Source: Proteobacteria bacterium ST_bin12 (lineage in GTDB: Bacteria > Pseudomonadota > Gammaproteobacteria > Burkholderiales > Methylophilaceae). Taken from it: a DNA stretch of 64,000 nucleotides. The position numbers and the translations under genes are program-made. Below are positions 1 to 8,856 of the stretch, in pieces. The first letter of the stretch is position 1. Each line of letters begins with the position of its first letter. The notes beneath the pieces were generated by a model. That model searched no databases. It had not been told where the DNA came from and was given only the letters and a program-made list of their open reading frames with translations. The stretch lies in the NCBI GenBank assembly GCA_002083635.1, contig MSXP01000006.1, forward strand, positions 76,549 to 140,548, read 5' to 3'.

Positions 1-132
1 CCGATATTCGGCAAAATAGCGGTAACAAACGGTATTCAACGACTTTGTGTGATTACTTATTGCGCAAAGCTTAACCTGTTACAAACACGCATTAATGTTA
101 AAATAAGCTTTTATATGAGTTGCGAGCGCGCA

Positions 133-330
133 ATGTTTAAACTAAAAAGTCATCTATTCAACGCTACTGCATTATGTTTATTTTGTAGTACGTTAATGGG
201 CTGCGGGACTAAAGGCCCGCTCTATATTCCAGAGCAGCGCTATCCCCAAGAAGCATCTAAACCAACGAGTGACATCAATAAATTAGATGCTGACAAAGCA
301 CCATCAACCCAACCTACAGTTAAAGAATAA
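133..330 (+). CDS. lptM: LptM-like small lipoprotein
   Basis: This 65-residue protein has a hydrophobic signal and a lipobox (L21-M-G-C24) followed by G-T-K-G-P-L-Y. That cysteine-plus-GTKGPLY pattern is typical of the LptM (YifL) family, which in E. coli helps the LptDE lipopolysaccharide translocon mature in the outer membrane. I chose the ATG at 133, not the upstream GTG at 49, because only this start puts the signal peptide at the N-terminus. It ends 4 nt before lysA, the usual neighbour of this family in proteobacteria, so the two are probably co-transcribed. The identification rests on motif and context; the lysine/proline-rich tail is unremarkable. Confidence 0.85.
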   Translation: MFKLKSHLFNATALCLFCSTLMGCGTKGPLYIPEQRYPQEASKPTSDINKLDADKAPSTQPTVKE

Positions 331-334
331 TTAC

Positions 335-1579
335 GTGAACGAATTTGATTTTAAAAATAGCGCGCTACATGCCGAAAATATTGCGTTGAGCCAAATTGCT
401 GAGGCGTTTAATACGCCCTGCTATGTGTATTCTAAAGCGGCTTTAACGCAAGCTTTTAGCGATTTTAGTGCAGGTTTAATTGGCACCAATCATTTGGTTT
501 GTTTTGCGGTAAAAGCCAACCCTAATATCGCCATTTTGAATTTGTTTGCAAAATTAGGCGCGGGTTTTGATATTGTTTCTGGCGGAGAATTAGCGCGCGT
601 TTTAGCAGCTGGTGGCGACCCGCAAAAGATTGTGTTTTCTGGCGTAGGTAAAAGCGCAGATGAAATGCGCGTGGCGCTCAATGCAGGTATTTTTTGCTTT
701 AACGTGGAATCGGCTAGCGAATTAAATCGATTGAATCAAGTAGCAGGTGAAATGGGCAAAGTTGCACCCGTTTCACTGCGAGTTAACCCGAATGTAGACG
801 CTAAAACGCATCCTTATATTTCAACTGGCCTTAAAAACAATAAATTTGGTGTGGCGTTTGAAGATGCAATTGCGGTTTACGAGCAAGCCGCTGCCATGCC
901 CAACATTGCCGTGCATGGCGTTGATTGTCATATCGGCTCACAAATCACTGAATTAGCACCTTTTATTGAGGCGCTGGATTTGATTTTAGGCTTGGTGGAT
1001 AGGCTTGCCGCCAAAAATATACCGATTTCGCATATTGATGTAGGCGGTGGCATTGGCATTACTTATTTAGACGAAACGCCGCCAGAATTTATAACTTACG
1101 TACAAGCGATTTTGGCAAAGTTAACGCATAAAAATGTCAAAATATTATTTGAGCCAGGTCGCGCTTTGGTGGGCAATGCTGGCGTGTTACTCACAAAAGT
1201 AGAGTATTTAAAACACACAGAGAGTAAAAACTTTGCCATCGTAGATGCCGCCATGAACGATTTAATGCGCCCCGCTTTGTATGACGCGTATCACGATATC
1301 GTGGCTGTGAGTCCGCGTGATGGCGAAGCTAATGTCTACGAAATTGTTGGCCCAGTATGTGAAAGTGGCGATTTTTTAGGTCACGACCGCGCGCTAAATT
1401 TAGCGGAAGGTGATTTATTAGCGATTAAATCCGCAGGCGCATATGGTATGAGCATGGCCAGCAACTACAACACGCGCGGCCGCGTGGCAGAAGTAATGGT
1501 AGATGGCGATAAAATGCACTTGATTCGCCAACGCGAAAAAGTGGCCGACTTATTTGCACTAGAAAATTTATTACCCTAA
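335..1579 (+). CDS. lysA: Diaminopimelate decarboxylase
   Basis: This PLP-dependent enzyme decarboxylates meso-diaminopimelate to L-lysine, the last step of lysine synthesis. The 414-aa product has the fold-III PLP lysine in F-A-V-K-A-N (about K60), the glycine-rich phosphate loop H-I-D-V-G-G-G-I-G, the E-P-G-R motif, and the active-site C-E-S-G-D-F-L. Its length is normal for the family. I chose the GTG at 335, 4 nt after the lptM stop, because the longer frame from 287 would overlap lptM by 44 nt and add a tail lacking family features. It is the second gene of the lptM-lysA unit; no terminator follows directly. Confidence 0.97.
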   Translation: MNEFDFKNSALHAENIALSQIAEAFNTPCYVYSKAALTQAFSDFSAGLIGTNHLVCFAVKANPNIAILNLFAKLGAGFDIVSGGELARVLAAGGDPQKIVFSGVGKSADEMRVALNAGIFCFNVESASELNRLNQVAGEMGKVAPVSLRVNPNVDAKTHPYISTGLKNNKFGVAFEDAIAVYEQAAAMPNIAVHGVDCHIGSQITELAPFIEALDLILGLVDRLAAKNIPISHIDVGGGIGITYLDETPPEFITYVQAILAKLTHKNVKILFEPGRALVGNAGVLLTKVEYLKHTESKNFAIVDAAMNDLMRPALYDAYHDIVAVSPRDGEANVYEIVGPVCESGDFLGHDRALNLAEGDLLAIKSAGAYGMSMASNYNTRGRVAEVMVDGDKMHLIRQREKVADLFALENLLP

Positions 1580-1744
1580 AAATTAGGGTTAAGTACGCGC
1601 CAATATGCCGTCATAAATGGACTTTTTCATTCTAGTTGCACATGACCTTTAGTAGGTGTAAATTACGATTCAAGAGTCGCTAGAACTCTTATATAAGTTG
1701 TTGAATTAAATATAATTTCACACAATAATTATAGGGAGATAAGT

Positions 1745-1915
1745 ATGAATCAATTTGTCATTGGCTTAATGGCAATCGCAGTGCTTTTGTCAGGGTGCGC
1801 TTCATCAGGCGGGGCTGCTTCTGCCAGCGCAGAAGATAATGGTGGTTTAGCTGAAATTGCGGCCTATGAGGATGCAACTTACGACACATTGCCCGATGTA
1901 GTCGCCTCTGAGTAA
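1745..1915 (+). CDS. Small putative lipoprotein, 56 aa
   Basis: The short gene has a strong Shine-Dalgarno (AGGGAGATAAGT) and encodes a 56-residue protein with a hydrophobic N-terminus and a lipobox (L-S-G-C18). A Ser/Ala/Gly stretch and an acidic tail (E-D-N-G-G, Y-E-D-A-T-Y-D) follow. It should be lipidated and anchored in the envelope. I do not recognise a family. It stands alone with its own upstream region of about 165 bp and is closed by a strong bidirectional hairpin terminator shared with purU. The ribosome site, lipobox and terminator together make a real gene likely even though it is short. Confidence 0.8.
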   Translation: MNQFVIGLMAIAVLLSGCASSGGAASASAEDNGGLAEIAAYEDATYDTLPDVVASE

Positions 1916-1927
1916 TCCACATATTAC

Positions 1928-1967
1928 AAAAAAGCGAGGCGTCTTAAATGACTAGCCTCGCTTTTTT
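1928..1967. terminator. Bidirectional rho-independent terminator
   Basis: Perfect inverted repeat AAAAAAGCGAGGC / GCCTCGCTTTTTT with a 14-nt loop. It lies between the small lipoprotein gene (+) and purU (-), with A- and T-tracts on both sides, so it can stop transcription from either direction. Confidence 0.9.
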
Positions 1968-2033
1968 GTGTCTATTTAAGCGTTAAGTTTTAATAATTTA
2001 ATACTCAACTACAGGGTTTTAAATCAGACAGTT

Positions 2034-2909
2034 TTAATCAAAAATCACCGTTTTGTTGGCGTATAACAAAATGCGGTTTTCAATATGCCAGCGCACAGCT
2101 TTACTCAATACTATGCGCTCTAAATCGCGGCCTTTTTGAATCAAATCTTCTACTTGATCGCGATGTGAGATACGGTCGATATCTTGCTCAATAATCGGCC
2201 CTTCATCCAGCACTTCTGTCACGTAATGGCCTGTTGCGCCAATCAATTTAACGCCACGCTCAAATGCGCGATGATAAGGTCGCGCACCAATAAATGCGGG
2301 TAAGAATGAGTGATGAATATTAATGATTTTTTGCGGATAACGCGCCACAAAATCGGGTGACAGAATCTGCATATAGCGCGCTAAAACAATTAAATCAATA
2401 TCGTAATCAGCAAATAATTTAAACTGCGCCGCTTCAACATCCGTCTTGTTCGATTTTGTAGTAGCGCTGTCTTTAGTCACAGGCAGATAATGAAAATCGA
2501 TCCCGTAAAACTTAACCAAGGCCTCAGTATCGCGATGATTACTGATGACTAGCGGAATCTCGCAGGCTAACTCACCACTTTTATGGCGGTGCAATAAATC
2601 GGCCAAGCAATGATCATATTGCGAAACCATAATGGCAACGCGCGTTTTGTGCTGTGAAAGTTTAAGCTGCCAATGCATGCTAAACTTGGACGCAATTGGC
2701 GCAAAAGCAGCGCTAAAATCCGCCTCAGATAAATTAAAATTCGCCACATCCCACTCAACGCGCATTAAAAATAGATTATTTTCTGCATCTTGATGTTGGT
2801 CTGCGTGTAAAATATTAGCATTATGCTGATATAAAAAATCAGCGATAGCTGCCACAATGCCGCGCGCATCAGGGCAAGTTATAAGTAAAGTTGCTGTATT
2901 TTTCATCAT
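2034..2909 (-). CDS. purU: Formyltetrahydrofolate deformylase
   Basis: PurU hydrolyses 10-formyl-THF to formate and THF, linking the one-carbon folate pool to formate. The 291-aa product has an N-terminal ACT regulatory domain (about residues 5-85) and a formyltransferase-fold catalytic domain (about 90-285) with the N197-x-H199-H catalytic motif, the H-S-F-L-P-A loop and D235 in V-T-E-V-L-D-E-G-P. Length and domain order match the family. In a methylotroph the formate produced can feed formate dehydrogenase, which is inference here. It is convergent with the small lipoprotein gene and divergent from ispH, separated by about 64 bp. Confidence 0.96.
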   Translation of the reverse strand: MMKNTATLLITCPDARGIVAAIADFLYQHNANILHADQHQDAENNLFLMRVEWDVANFNLSEADFSAAFAPIASKFSMHWQLKLSQHKTRVAIMVSQYDHCLADLLHRHKSGELACEIPLVISNHRDTEALVKFYGIDFHYLPVTKDSATTKSNKTDVEAAQFKLFADYDIDLIVLARYMQILSPDFVARYPQKIINIHHSFLPAFIGARPYHRAFERGVKLIGATGHYVTEVLDEGPIIEQDIDRISHRDQVEDLIQKGRDLERIVLSKAVRWHIENRILLYANKTVIFD

Positions 2910-2973
2910 ATTTTACAGACGATTCATTTAAAAAATTTGTGTCATTATACCCAATTAACAAGGCGTTAACGAT

Positions 2974-3993
2974 TTGAATAGTAGCCAACAAACTGAAACT
3001 AAAGCCGAAATTTCACCTGAGATTGTTTTGGCCAATCCGCGCGGTTTTTGCGCAGGGGTGGACCGCGCGATTATTATTGTTGAACAAGCCTTAGATAAAT
3101 TTGGCGCGCCTATTTATGTGCGCAACGAAGTAGTACACAATAAATTTGTGGTGGACGGCTTGCGTGCCAAAGGGGCTATTTTTGTAAACGAATTAGATAA
3201 AATACCCGAAGGCAGCACCGTAATTTTTAGCGCGCATGGCGTATCAAAAGCAGTTAGAAAAGAAGCTGAATCTCGCGGATTAACAGCATTTGATGCCACT
3301 TGCCCGTTGGTCACCAAAGTGCATATCGAAGTAGCAAAAATGCGCCAAGCGGGTATGGAAATCGTGATGATTGGCCATAAGGGCCATCCCGAGGTTGAGG
3401 GTACAATGGGTCAAGTAGATGAGGACGACCATCCCGAAGATGATGCAGCTAGTTTGGGCATGTATTTGGTTGAGACACCGCAAGATGTGCAAAACTTAAC
3501 CGTTAAAAACCCTGAAAATTTAGCTTTTGTGACGCAAACCACGCTTTCTATGGACGATGCGGCGCTGGTGATTGATGCGCTTAAAGCTAAATTTCCACAG
3601 ATTAAGGCACCAAAAAGCGACGATATTTGCTATGCAACGCAGAACCGCCAAGATGCTGTCAAAATTATGGCCAAAGATTGTGACTTAGTGATTGTGGTCG
3701 GCTCGCCCAATAGCTCAAACTCTAACCGACTAAGAGAGGTCGCGCACAATCAAGGTGTTGAGGCTTATATGGTGGATAATGCCAGTTATTTAAAAGCAGA
3801 ATGGCTCATCGGAAAAAGGAAAATTGGCGTATCTGCTGGCGCGTCTGCTCCCGAAGTTTTGGTAAAAGAAGTGATTGCTAAACTAGAAAACTTGGGCGCT
3901 GCCAATGTGATAGAGCTGCAAGGCGTCATTGAAAGTGTGGTGTTTCAGCTACCAAAAAACTTAGTCAATGCAACTTTAAGCGTGAAAAAGTAA
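2974..3993 (+). CDS. ispH: 4-hydroxy-3-methylbut-2-enyl diphosphate reductase
   Basis: IspH is the [4Fe-4S] enzyme of the last MEP-pathway step, making IPP and DMAPP from HMBPP. The 339-aa protein carries the three cluster cysteines in N-P-R-G-F-C26-A-G-V, D-A-T-C110-P-L-V and D-D-I-C219-Y-A-T-Q. It also has the H-K-G-H-P-E-V-E-G-T substrate loop and N-S-S-N-S-N-R-L. The start is a TTG at 2974 with an AAGGCG upstream; no ATG precedes the conserved A-N-P-R-G-F motif, so TTG is the best choice. The N-terminal extension of about 18 residues before the conserved core is polar. It heads ispH-nudB-nadA-HIT, all on the same strand. Confidence 0.97.
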   Translation: MNSSQQTETKAEISPEIVLANPRGFCAGVDRAIIIVEQALDKFGAPIYVRNEVVHNKFVVDGLRAKGAIFVNELDKIPEGSTVIFSAHGVSKAVRKEAESRGLTAFDATCPLVTKVHIEVAKMRQAGMEIVMIGHKGHPEVEGTMGQVDEDDHPEDDAASLGMYLVETPQDVQNLTVKNPENLAFVTQTTLSMDDAALVIDALKAKFPQIKAPKSDDICYATQNRQDAVKIMAKDCDLVIVVGSPNSSNSNRLREVAHNQGVEAYMVDNASYLKAEWLIGKRKIGVSAGASAPEVLVKEVIAKLENLGAANVIELQGVIESVVFQLPKNLVNATLSVKK

Positions 3994-4027
3994 TCTAGTT
4001 AACACTTAATTTACATCAAATTTTAAC

Positions 4028-4483
4028 GTGCCTAACGATTTTAAAACGCCAATTTCTGCCCTTGTATTGATTCACACCAAAGATTTACAAGTACTGATTA
4101 TGGAACGTGCCGATAAAGCGGGCTTTTGGCAATCCGTTACAGGTAGCCTAGAAGCTGGCGAAACACCTAAACAGGCTGCGGGGCGCGAAGTGTTCGAAGA
4201 AACGGGATTAGACGTTAATCATTATGACTTTCAAGATTGGCAAGCCAGCAACATCTATGAAATCTATCCACATTGGCGGCATCGTTATGCGCCCGGCGTA
4301 GTGGAAAATATTGAACATTTATTTGGTTTACAATTGCCGCACGCCCTGCCAATTACACTAGCGCCAAATGAGCATACACGCTACGAGTGGGTGGATTGGC
4401 GCGAAGCGGCGAACCGAGTTTTTAGCTGGACCAATATTGACGCGCTGAAAAAACTAGGTGAAAGACATCAATTAACGTTATAA
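4028..4483 (+). CDS. nudB: Dihydroneopterin triphosphate diphosphatase
   Basis: This 151-aa Nudix hydrolase has a complete Nudix box (G39-x5-E45-x7-R53-E-V-F-E57-E58-x-G-L). Its overall pattern (W-Q-S-V-T-G-S-L-E near the box, a late W-R-H-R-Y and E-H-T-R-Y-E-W) is that of NudB, which removes pyrophosphate from dihydroneopterin triphosphate in folate synthesis. The start is a GTG at 4028. It follows ispH by 34 nt and precedes nadA by 8 nt. Another Nudix substrate cannot be excluded from sequence, but the length and signature motifs favour NudB. Confidence 0.88.
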   Translation: MPNDFKTPISALVLIHTKDLQVLIMERADKAGFWQSVTGSLEAGETPKQAAGREVFEETGLDVNHYDFQDWQASNIYEIYPHWRHRYAPGVVENIEHLFGLQLPHALPITLAPNEHTRYEWVDWREAANRVFSWTNIDALKKLGERHQLTL

Positions 4484-4491
4484 AATTAAGT

Positions 4492-5589
4492 ATGCAAACT
4501 GCCACCATAAAATTTGAAAAATACCAATCCTTTGATGACGCCGATTGTCAGCGCCGTATTATTGCTGCGCGCAACAAACTGGGTAAACGCTTGGTGATTT
4601 TAGGTCATCATTATCAGAACGAAGCCGTTTACCGTCATGCCGATTTCACTGGTGATTCGCTTAAATTATCACGCTATTGTGAAGATTTAGACGCGGAATT
4701 TATCGTATTTTTGGGTGTACATTTTATGGCCGAGGTAGCTGATATTTTAAGTCGCCCAGAACAAATAGTGGTACTACCCGACTTGGCTGCGGGTTGCAGT
4801 ATGGCCGATATGGCAAATTTAGCTAAGGTTGAACGCAGTTATCGCGAATTGAGCAAAGTGCTGGATTTTGATGAAACCATCACACCTGTTACCTATATTA
4901 ATTCTGCAGCTGATTTAAAAGCCTTTTGTGGTGAACATGGTGGTATCGTTTGCACCAGCACCAACGCACCAAAAATCTTGGAGTGGAGTTTTGCGCAGCG
5001 CGAAAAAGTATTGTTCTTCCCTGATCAAAACCTAGGTCGCTGGTCTGGCCACAAAATGGGCATTCCATTAGAACAAATGCCGATTTGGGACCCTGACCAG
5101 CCAATGGGCGGTTTAACCGTTGAAGAAATCAAAAATGCCAAAATTTTGTTATGGAAAGGCCATTGCGCAGTGCATCAGATGTTCAGGCTGCAAAATATCA
5201 CTAAATTCCGTGCTGAACATCCTGATGGCATTGTGATTTCGCACCCTGAAGCGCCGTTTGAAGTGTGCTTGAATTCGGATTATGTAGGCTCTACTGAATA
5301 TATTTTAAAAACCGTGAGCGAGGCCGCGCCTGATACCAAATGGCTGGTTGGGACAGAATTAAATTTGGTGAATCGCTTGGCTGAACAAATGAAGCCGCAG
5401 GGCAAACTGGTGCAATTTATGAGTCATGTGGTGTGCGAATGCAGCACCATGGCGCGCATTGACCCTCAGCACTTGGCTTGGACGCTGGAAAACTTGGCGG
5501 ATGGCAATATTGTGAACCAAATTAAAGTGCCTGAACATGATGCCAAATTAGCCAAGCTGACTTTGGACCGCATGCTGGCGGCTTCGTAA
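4492..5589 (+). CDS. nadA: Quinolinate synthase
   Basis: NadA condenses iminoaspartate with dihydroxyacetone phosphate to quinolinate in de novo NAD synthesis, using a [4Fe-4S] cluster. The 365-aa product shows the early G-H-H-Y-Q motif and conserved cysteines at C102 (A-A-G-C-S-M-A-D-M), C225 (K-G-H-C-A-V-H) and C315/C317 (V-V-C-E-C-S-T-M-A). It also has S-T-N-A-P-K and S-H-P-E-A. Length is typical of the longer bacterial type. nadB and nadC are not in the window. Tight spacing with nudB (8 nt) and the HIT gene (13 nt) suggests one transcript. Confidence 0.97.
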   Translation: MQTATIKFEKYQSFDDADCQRRIIAARNKLGKRLVILGHHYQNEAVYRHADFTGDSLKLSRYCEDLDAEFIVFLGVHFMAEVADILSRPEQIVVLPDLAAGCSMADMANLAKVERSYRELSKVLDFDETITPVTYINSAADLKAFCGEHGGIVCTSTNAPKILEWSFAQREKVLFFPDQNLGRWSGHKMGIPLEQMPIWDPDQPMGGLTVEEIKNAKILLWKGHCAVHQMFRLQNITKFRAEHPDGIVISHPEAPFEVCLNSDYVGSTEYILKTVSEAAPDTKWLVGTELNLVNRLAEQMKPQGKLVQFMSHVVCECSTMARIDPQHLAWTLENLADGNIVNQIKVPEHDAKLAKLTLDRMLAAS

Positions 5590-5602
5590 TTGAGCAAATG
5601 CA

Positions 5603-6034
5603 ATGAGTAAGTGCGATTTATGTAAGCCCAGCCCGCACCAAATTTTATGGCAAGATAATTTTTGCCGCGTGGTGCTGTTAAATGATGTGGATTATCCCGC
5701 TTATTGCCGCGTTGAATTGCTTGAGCACGTAAAGGAAATGACAGACTTAACACCTTTGCAACGCGCAAAAATGATGAAAACCGTTTTTGCAGTTGAGCTG
5801 GCATTAAGAGAAGTGACGCAAGCCGATAAAATCAATCTGGCTAGCCTTGGCAATAAAACGCCGCACGTGCATTGGCATGTGATCCCACGTTTTGAAAATG
5901 ACAAGCATTTTCCAAACTCCCATTGGGGTGAAGCGCTACGAAAAGGGCAACCATTTACTTTGGATAGTGCCACTTTAGAAAATTTAAAGCAAAAAATGAA
6001 AGCGCATATTGAATGCGCTTTGCGATTAGATTAA
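5603..6034 (+). CDS. HIT-family nucleotide hydrolase
   Basis: This 143-aa HIT protein has the histidine triad H88-V-H90-W-H92 followed by V-I-P-R-F. Such proteins hydrolyse or transfer nucleotidyl groups (Ap4A, adenylylated metabolites). The N-terminus carries C-D-L-C, as in many bacterial HIT proteins. It lies 13 nt after nadA and is probably last in the ispH-nudB-nadA-HIT run. The physiological substrate cannot be predicted. The start ATG at 5603 fits the family's usual N-terminus. Confidence 0.9.
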   Translation: MSKCDLCKPSPHQILWQDNFCRVVLLNDVDYPAYCRVELLEHVKEMTDLTPLQRAKMMKTVFAVELALREVTQADKINLASLGNKTPHVHWHVIPRFENDKHFPNSHWGEALRKGQPFTLDSATLENLKQKMKAHIECALRLD

Positions 6035-6084
6035 AGCTTAAGTGAGTTAAAACTTAACACTAAAATTGGGTTGAATTTTTTAAA

Positions 6085-6399
6085 TCATTCAACCACTAAT
6101 CGATTGACCACCTTGCCGTTAATTAAATGGCTTTCGATAATCTCATCAATATCGTCGTTATCTACAAAGGTATACCAAACTGCCTGCGGGTACACCACTA
6201 GCAACGGGCCTAATTCACAGCGGTCGAAACAGCCAGCTCGGTTGATACGTGTTTTACCTTCACCATTTAAGCCCAGCTTTTTAACGCGCGATTTCATATA
6301 ATCAAACGCCGCTTCTGCACCTTTATCTTGGCAGCAAGATTCACCATCTGGGCGCTGGTTCAGGCAAAAAAAGACATGATTTTTAAAGTGGTTATCCAT
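6085..6399 (-). CDS. Thioredoxin-like [2Fe-2S] ferredoxin
   Basis: The 104-aa protein has the shethna/NuoE-type ferredoxin pattern: C12, C22/C23, then C57-x3-C61 in N-R-A-G-C-F-D-R-C-E-L-G-P, ending with V-V-Y-P-Q-A-V-W-Y. This fold binds one [2Fe-2S] cluster and resembles the C-terminal part of NuoE-like subunits. It is a soluble electron carrier of unknown partner. It sits downstream of tonB on the minus strand (26 nt gap) and converges on the HIT gene. The family call is firm; the role is not known. Confidence 0.88.
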   Translation of the reverse strand: MDNHFKNHVFFCLNQRPDGESCCQDKGAEAAFDYMKSRVKKLGLNGEGKTRINRAGCFDRCELGPLLVVYPQAVWYTFVDNDDIDEIIESHLINGKVVNRLVVE

Positions 6400-6425
6400 A
6401 TATTTCTACTTATTTACTTTCAAAA

Positions 6426-7430
6426 TCACTGGGTTGCTAAAGCGTCTTCTTGGGTAAATGTCCATGTTCGAGTAATACCTAAAATATCGGTATTTTTCTT
6501 CATTTCTTCTGAAAACTTGGCGTAAGGCGCTGCTAAATTCACAATATTTTTGGCAGCTTCATCCAAAATTTTAGAGCCTGAGCTTTTATCAATCACAATA
6601 TTTTCAATACTGCCATCTGCTTTAATCGACACCGTCATACGTAATTGACCATATATTTTTTGATCTTTTGCCACGGTTGGATAATTCAAATTTCCAATAC
6701 GCTCCACCTTTTGCCGCCACGCTTCTAAATACATCGCATCACTGGCCTCTTTAGTGCGCGCGCCAATAAATCGGCGTTTTGGCCGTTTTTGGTATTCATC
6801 TTTTTGCTTGGCGATTTGCGCTTCTAGGCGATCTATTTCAATACTTGCGGCAATTAAATCAGCGCGATTTAAAGTTTTAGCAAATGCTTTTTGATCGCCC
6901 TGCTCAGGATCGGCAGAGGCAGCATCTTGCGTTGGATTTGACTCTACTTTTTTAACTGAATTAATTTGTGTGAGTAACTCTTGCGCCTGCTTTTCTAAAG
7001 CATCTACGCGCTTTTGCTCACGCGCTTCCTGTGCTTTCAGCTTAGCCGCTTTGGCCGCGCTGTTCGCTTCGGCACTTGGCCTTAATTTCACTTCAGTATT
7101 TTTTTGTTTAGGGGCTGGTAACGCTGTTTTCATCTGACGATTAGCATCAGTATTGCCGCCACGGTCTAGGTTAGCTTGTGCTAACAACTCGGCTTTATCG
7201 GGCGCATTTTTGGTTTTGGCATTCACTAGCACAACATTCAATGAAGGCAACTTGTTGGCCAGTTTTTTAAGCTCCGGCTCAAAATGAATCGTTAATAAAA
7301 CGGCATGGACAATAATCGAAATCGCAATAGCAACGCTCAATGCACTGACTGTTTTTGAAGCACTCAGTGCTGCAGCTTGAGCCGCAATTTCTGTTTGTTT
7401 CAATTCAGCATGTTTAAGCACAGCACTCAA
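6426..7430 (-). CDS. tonB: TonB-family energy transducer
   Basis: The 334-aa protein has a cytoplasmic N-terminus, a single membrane anchor (about residues 28-48) and a long Lys/Ala/Gln-rich, partly coiled-coil periplasmic spacer. A C-terminal TonB domain (about 235-330) contains L-E-A-W-R-Q-K-V-E-R-I-G-N-L-N-Y-P and Y-G-Q-L-R-M-T-V-S-I. TonB couples the proton motive force through ExbBD to outer-membrane receptors. No exbB, exbD or receptor gene is adjacent. The start codon appears to be TTG at 7430, 3 nt after the mpl stop, giving an mpl-tonB unit. The spacer is Lys/Ala-rich, not the classical Pro-rich type. Confidence 0.85.
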   Translation of the reverse strand: MSAVLKHAELKQTEIAAQAAALSASKTVSALSVAIAISIIVHAVLLTIHFEPELKKLANKLPSLNVVLVNAKTKNAPDKAELLAQANLDRGGNTDANRQMKTALPAPKQKNTEVKLRPSAEANSAAKAAKLKAQEAREQKRVDALEKQAQELLTQINSVKKVESNPTQDAASADPEQGDQKAFAKTLNRADLIAASIEIDRLEAQIAKQKDEYQKRPKRRFIGARTKEASDAMYLEAWRQKVERIGNLNYPTVAKDQKIYGQLRMTVSIKADGSIENIVIDKSSGSKILDEAAKNIVNLAAPYAKFSEEMKKNTDILGITRTWTFTQEDALATQ

Positions 7431-7433
7431 ACT

Positions 7434-8822
7434 TTATTTTTCCGTTAAAGAAACACTTAGTGCATCCAGTATTTTTTGATGCACCCCACCAAAACCACCA
7501 TTGCTCATCACCAAAATATGGTCATTGGGTTTGGCAACACTCACAATCGCTTGTACTAGCATGCCTAAATCATCAAACGTTTTGGCTTTATTTGCAATCG
7601 GTTTTAATGCCTCTGCTGCATCCCAACCCAAATTGGCTCCATAACAAAACACTAAATCAGCCTCTTTTAAGCTAGCAGGCAACGCATCTTTCATTACGCC
7701 TAGCTTCATGGTGTTGCTGCGCGGCTCTAGCACAGCCAGTATACGAGCCGTGCCCACTTTGGCTCGTAAACCTGCCACCGTCGTGTCAATCGCAGTCGGG
7801 TGATGCGCAAAGTCATCATAAACAGTCACGTTATTGACTACGCCTTTGGTTTCCATGCGGCGTTTAACATTTTTAAATTCCGTTAATGCTGCAATACCTA
7901 CTTCTGTAGCAACACCAACATGACGTGCCGCCGCAATACTGGCCAAGGCATTCATACGGTTATGCTCACCCAGCAAATCCCAATTGACACGGCCTTGCGG
8001 CTTGCCTTGATACATCACATCAAAACTACCATCACCACTGGCATTGCTCGCTTGCCAATCGGCATCGGTGCCAAACTTTTCTACTGGTGTCCAACAGCCT
8101 TTTTCAATCACGCGATTTAGGCTGGATTCTTTACCATTGGCCACCACCAAACCCTGCTGCGGCACAGTGCGCACTAAATGGTGAAACTGTTTTTCAATCG
8201 CCGCCAAATCGTCAAAAATATCAGCATGGTCAAACTCTAGATTATTCAGAACTGCGGTGCGCGGACGATAATGTACAAATTTTGAACGTTTATCGAAAAA
8301 TGCGGTGTCGTATTCGTCAGCTTCAATTACAAAAAAAGGCGAGATGCTTTTTTTATCTTGAGCAGGCGTCTGCGGCAAACGCGCCGAAACATCAAAGTTT
8401 TGCGGTACACCGCCGATTAAAAAGCCAGGTGCCAAACCAGCGTACTCCAATATCCAAGCCAACATCGATGAAGTAGTAGTTTTACCATGCGTACCCGCCA
8501 CAGCCAGTACCCATTTACCTTGCAACACATTTTCTGCCAGCCACTGCGGGCCAGAAATATAAGGGAAACCCATATTCAAAATGGCTTCCATCAAAGGGTT
8601 ACCGCGCGAAACTACATTACCAATCACATAAATATCAGGCATCAATTTGATTTGCTCAGGCGAAAATCCTTCAATCAGTTCAATACCTTGCGCTTGTAAT
8701 TGCGTACTCATGGGCGGGTATACATTGGCGTCGCAACCAGTCACGCGATGCCCTGCCTGCTTTGCCAGTACGGCAATACCGCCCATAAATGTACCGCAAA
8801 TGCCTAAGATATGAATATGCAT
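7434..8822 (-). CDS. mpl: UDP-MurNAc:L-Ala-gamma-D-Glu-meso-DAP ligase
   Basis: Mpl recycles murein tripeptide by ligating it to UDP-N-acetylmuramate in the cytoplasm. The 462-aa product begins with M-H-I-H-I-L-G-I-C-G-T-F-M-G-G, which distinguishes Mpl from MurC. It has the Mur ligase P-loop G110-T-H-G-K-T-T-T, E-A-D-E-Y-D, and the late D-D-F-A-H-H-P-T-A motif and E-P-R-S-N-T-M-K. Length is normal. It is followed immediately by tonB (3 nt) and lies 34 nt after metH on the same strand. Confidence 0.96.
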   Translation of the reverse strand: MHIHILGICGTFMGGIAVLAKQAGHRVTGCDANVYPPMSTQLQAQGIELIEGFSPEQIKLMPDIYVIGNVVSRGNPLMEAILNMGFPYISGPQWLAENVLQGKWVLAVAGTHGKTTTSSMLAWILEYAGLAPGFLIGGVPQNFDVSARLPQTPAQDKKSISPFFVIEADEYDTAFFDKRSKFVHYRPRTAVLNNLEFDHADIFDDLAAIEKQFHHLVRTVPQQGLVVANGKESSLNRVIEKGCWTPVEKFGTDADWQASNASGDGSFDVMYQGKPQGRVNWDLLGEHNRMNALASIAAARHVGVATEVGIAALTEFKNVKRRMETKGVVNNVTVYDDFAHHPTAIDTTVAGLRAKVGTARILAVLEPRSNTMKLGVMKDALPASLKEADLVFCYGANLGWDAAEALKPIANKAKTFDDLGMLVQAIVSVAKPNDHILVMSNGGFGGVHQKILDALSVSLTEK

Positions 8823-8856
8823 AATATGATTTTAACTGTTTAAAATAACTTAAGGG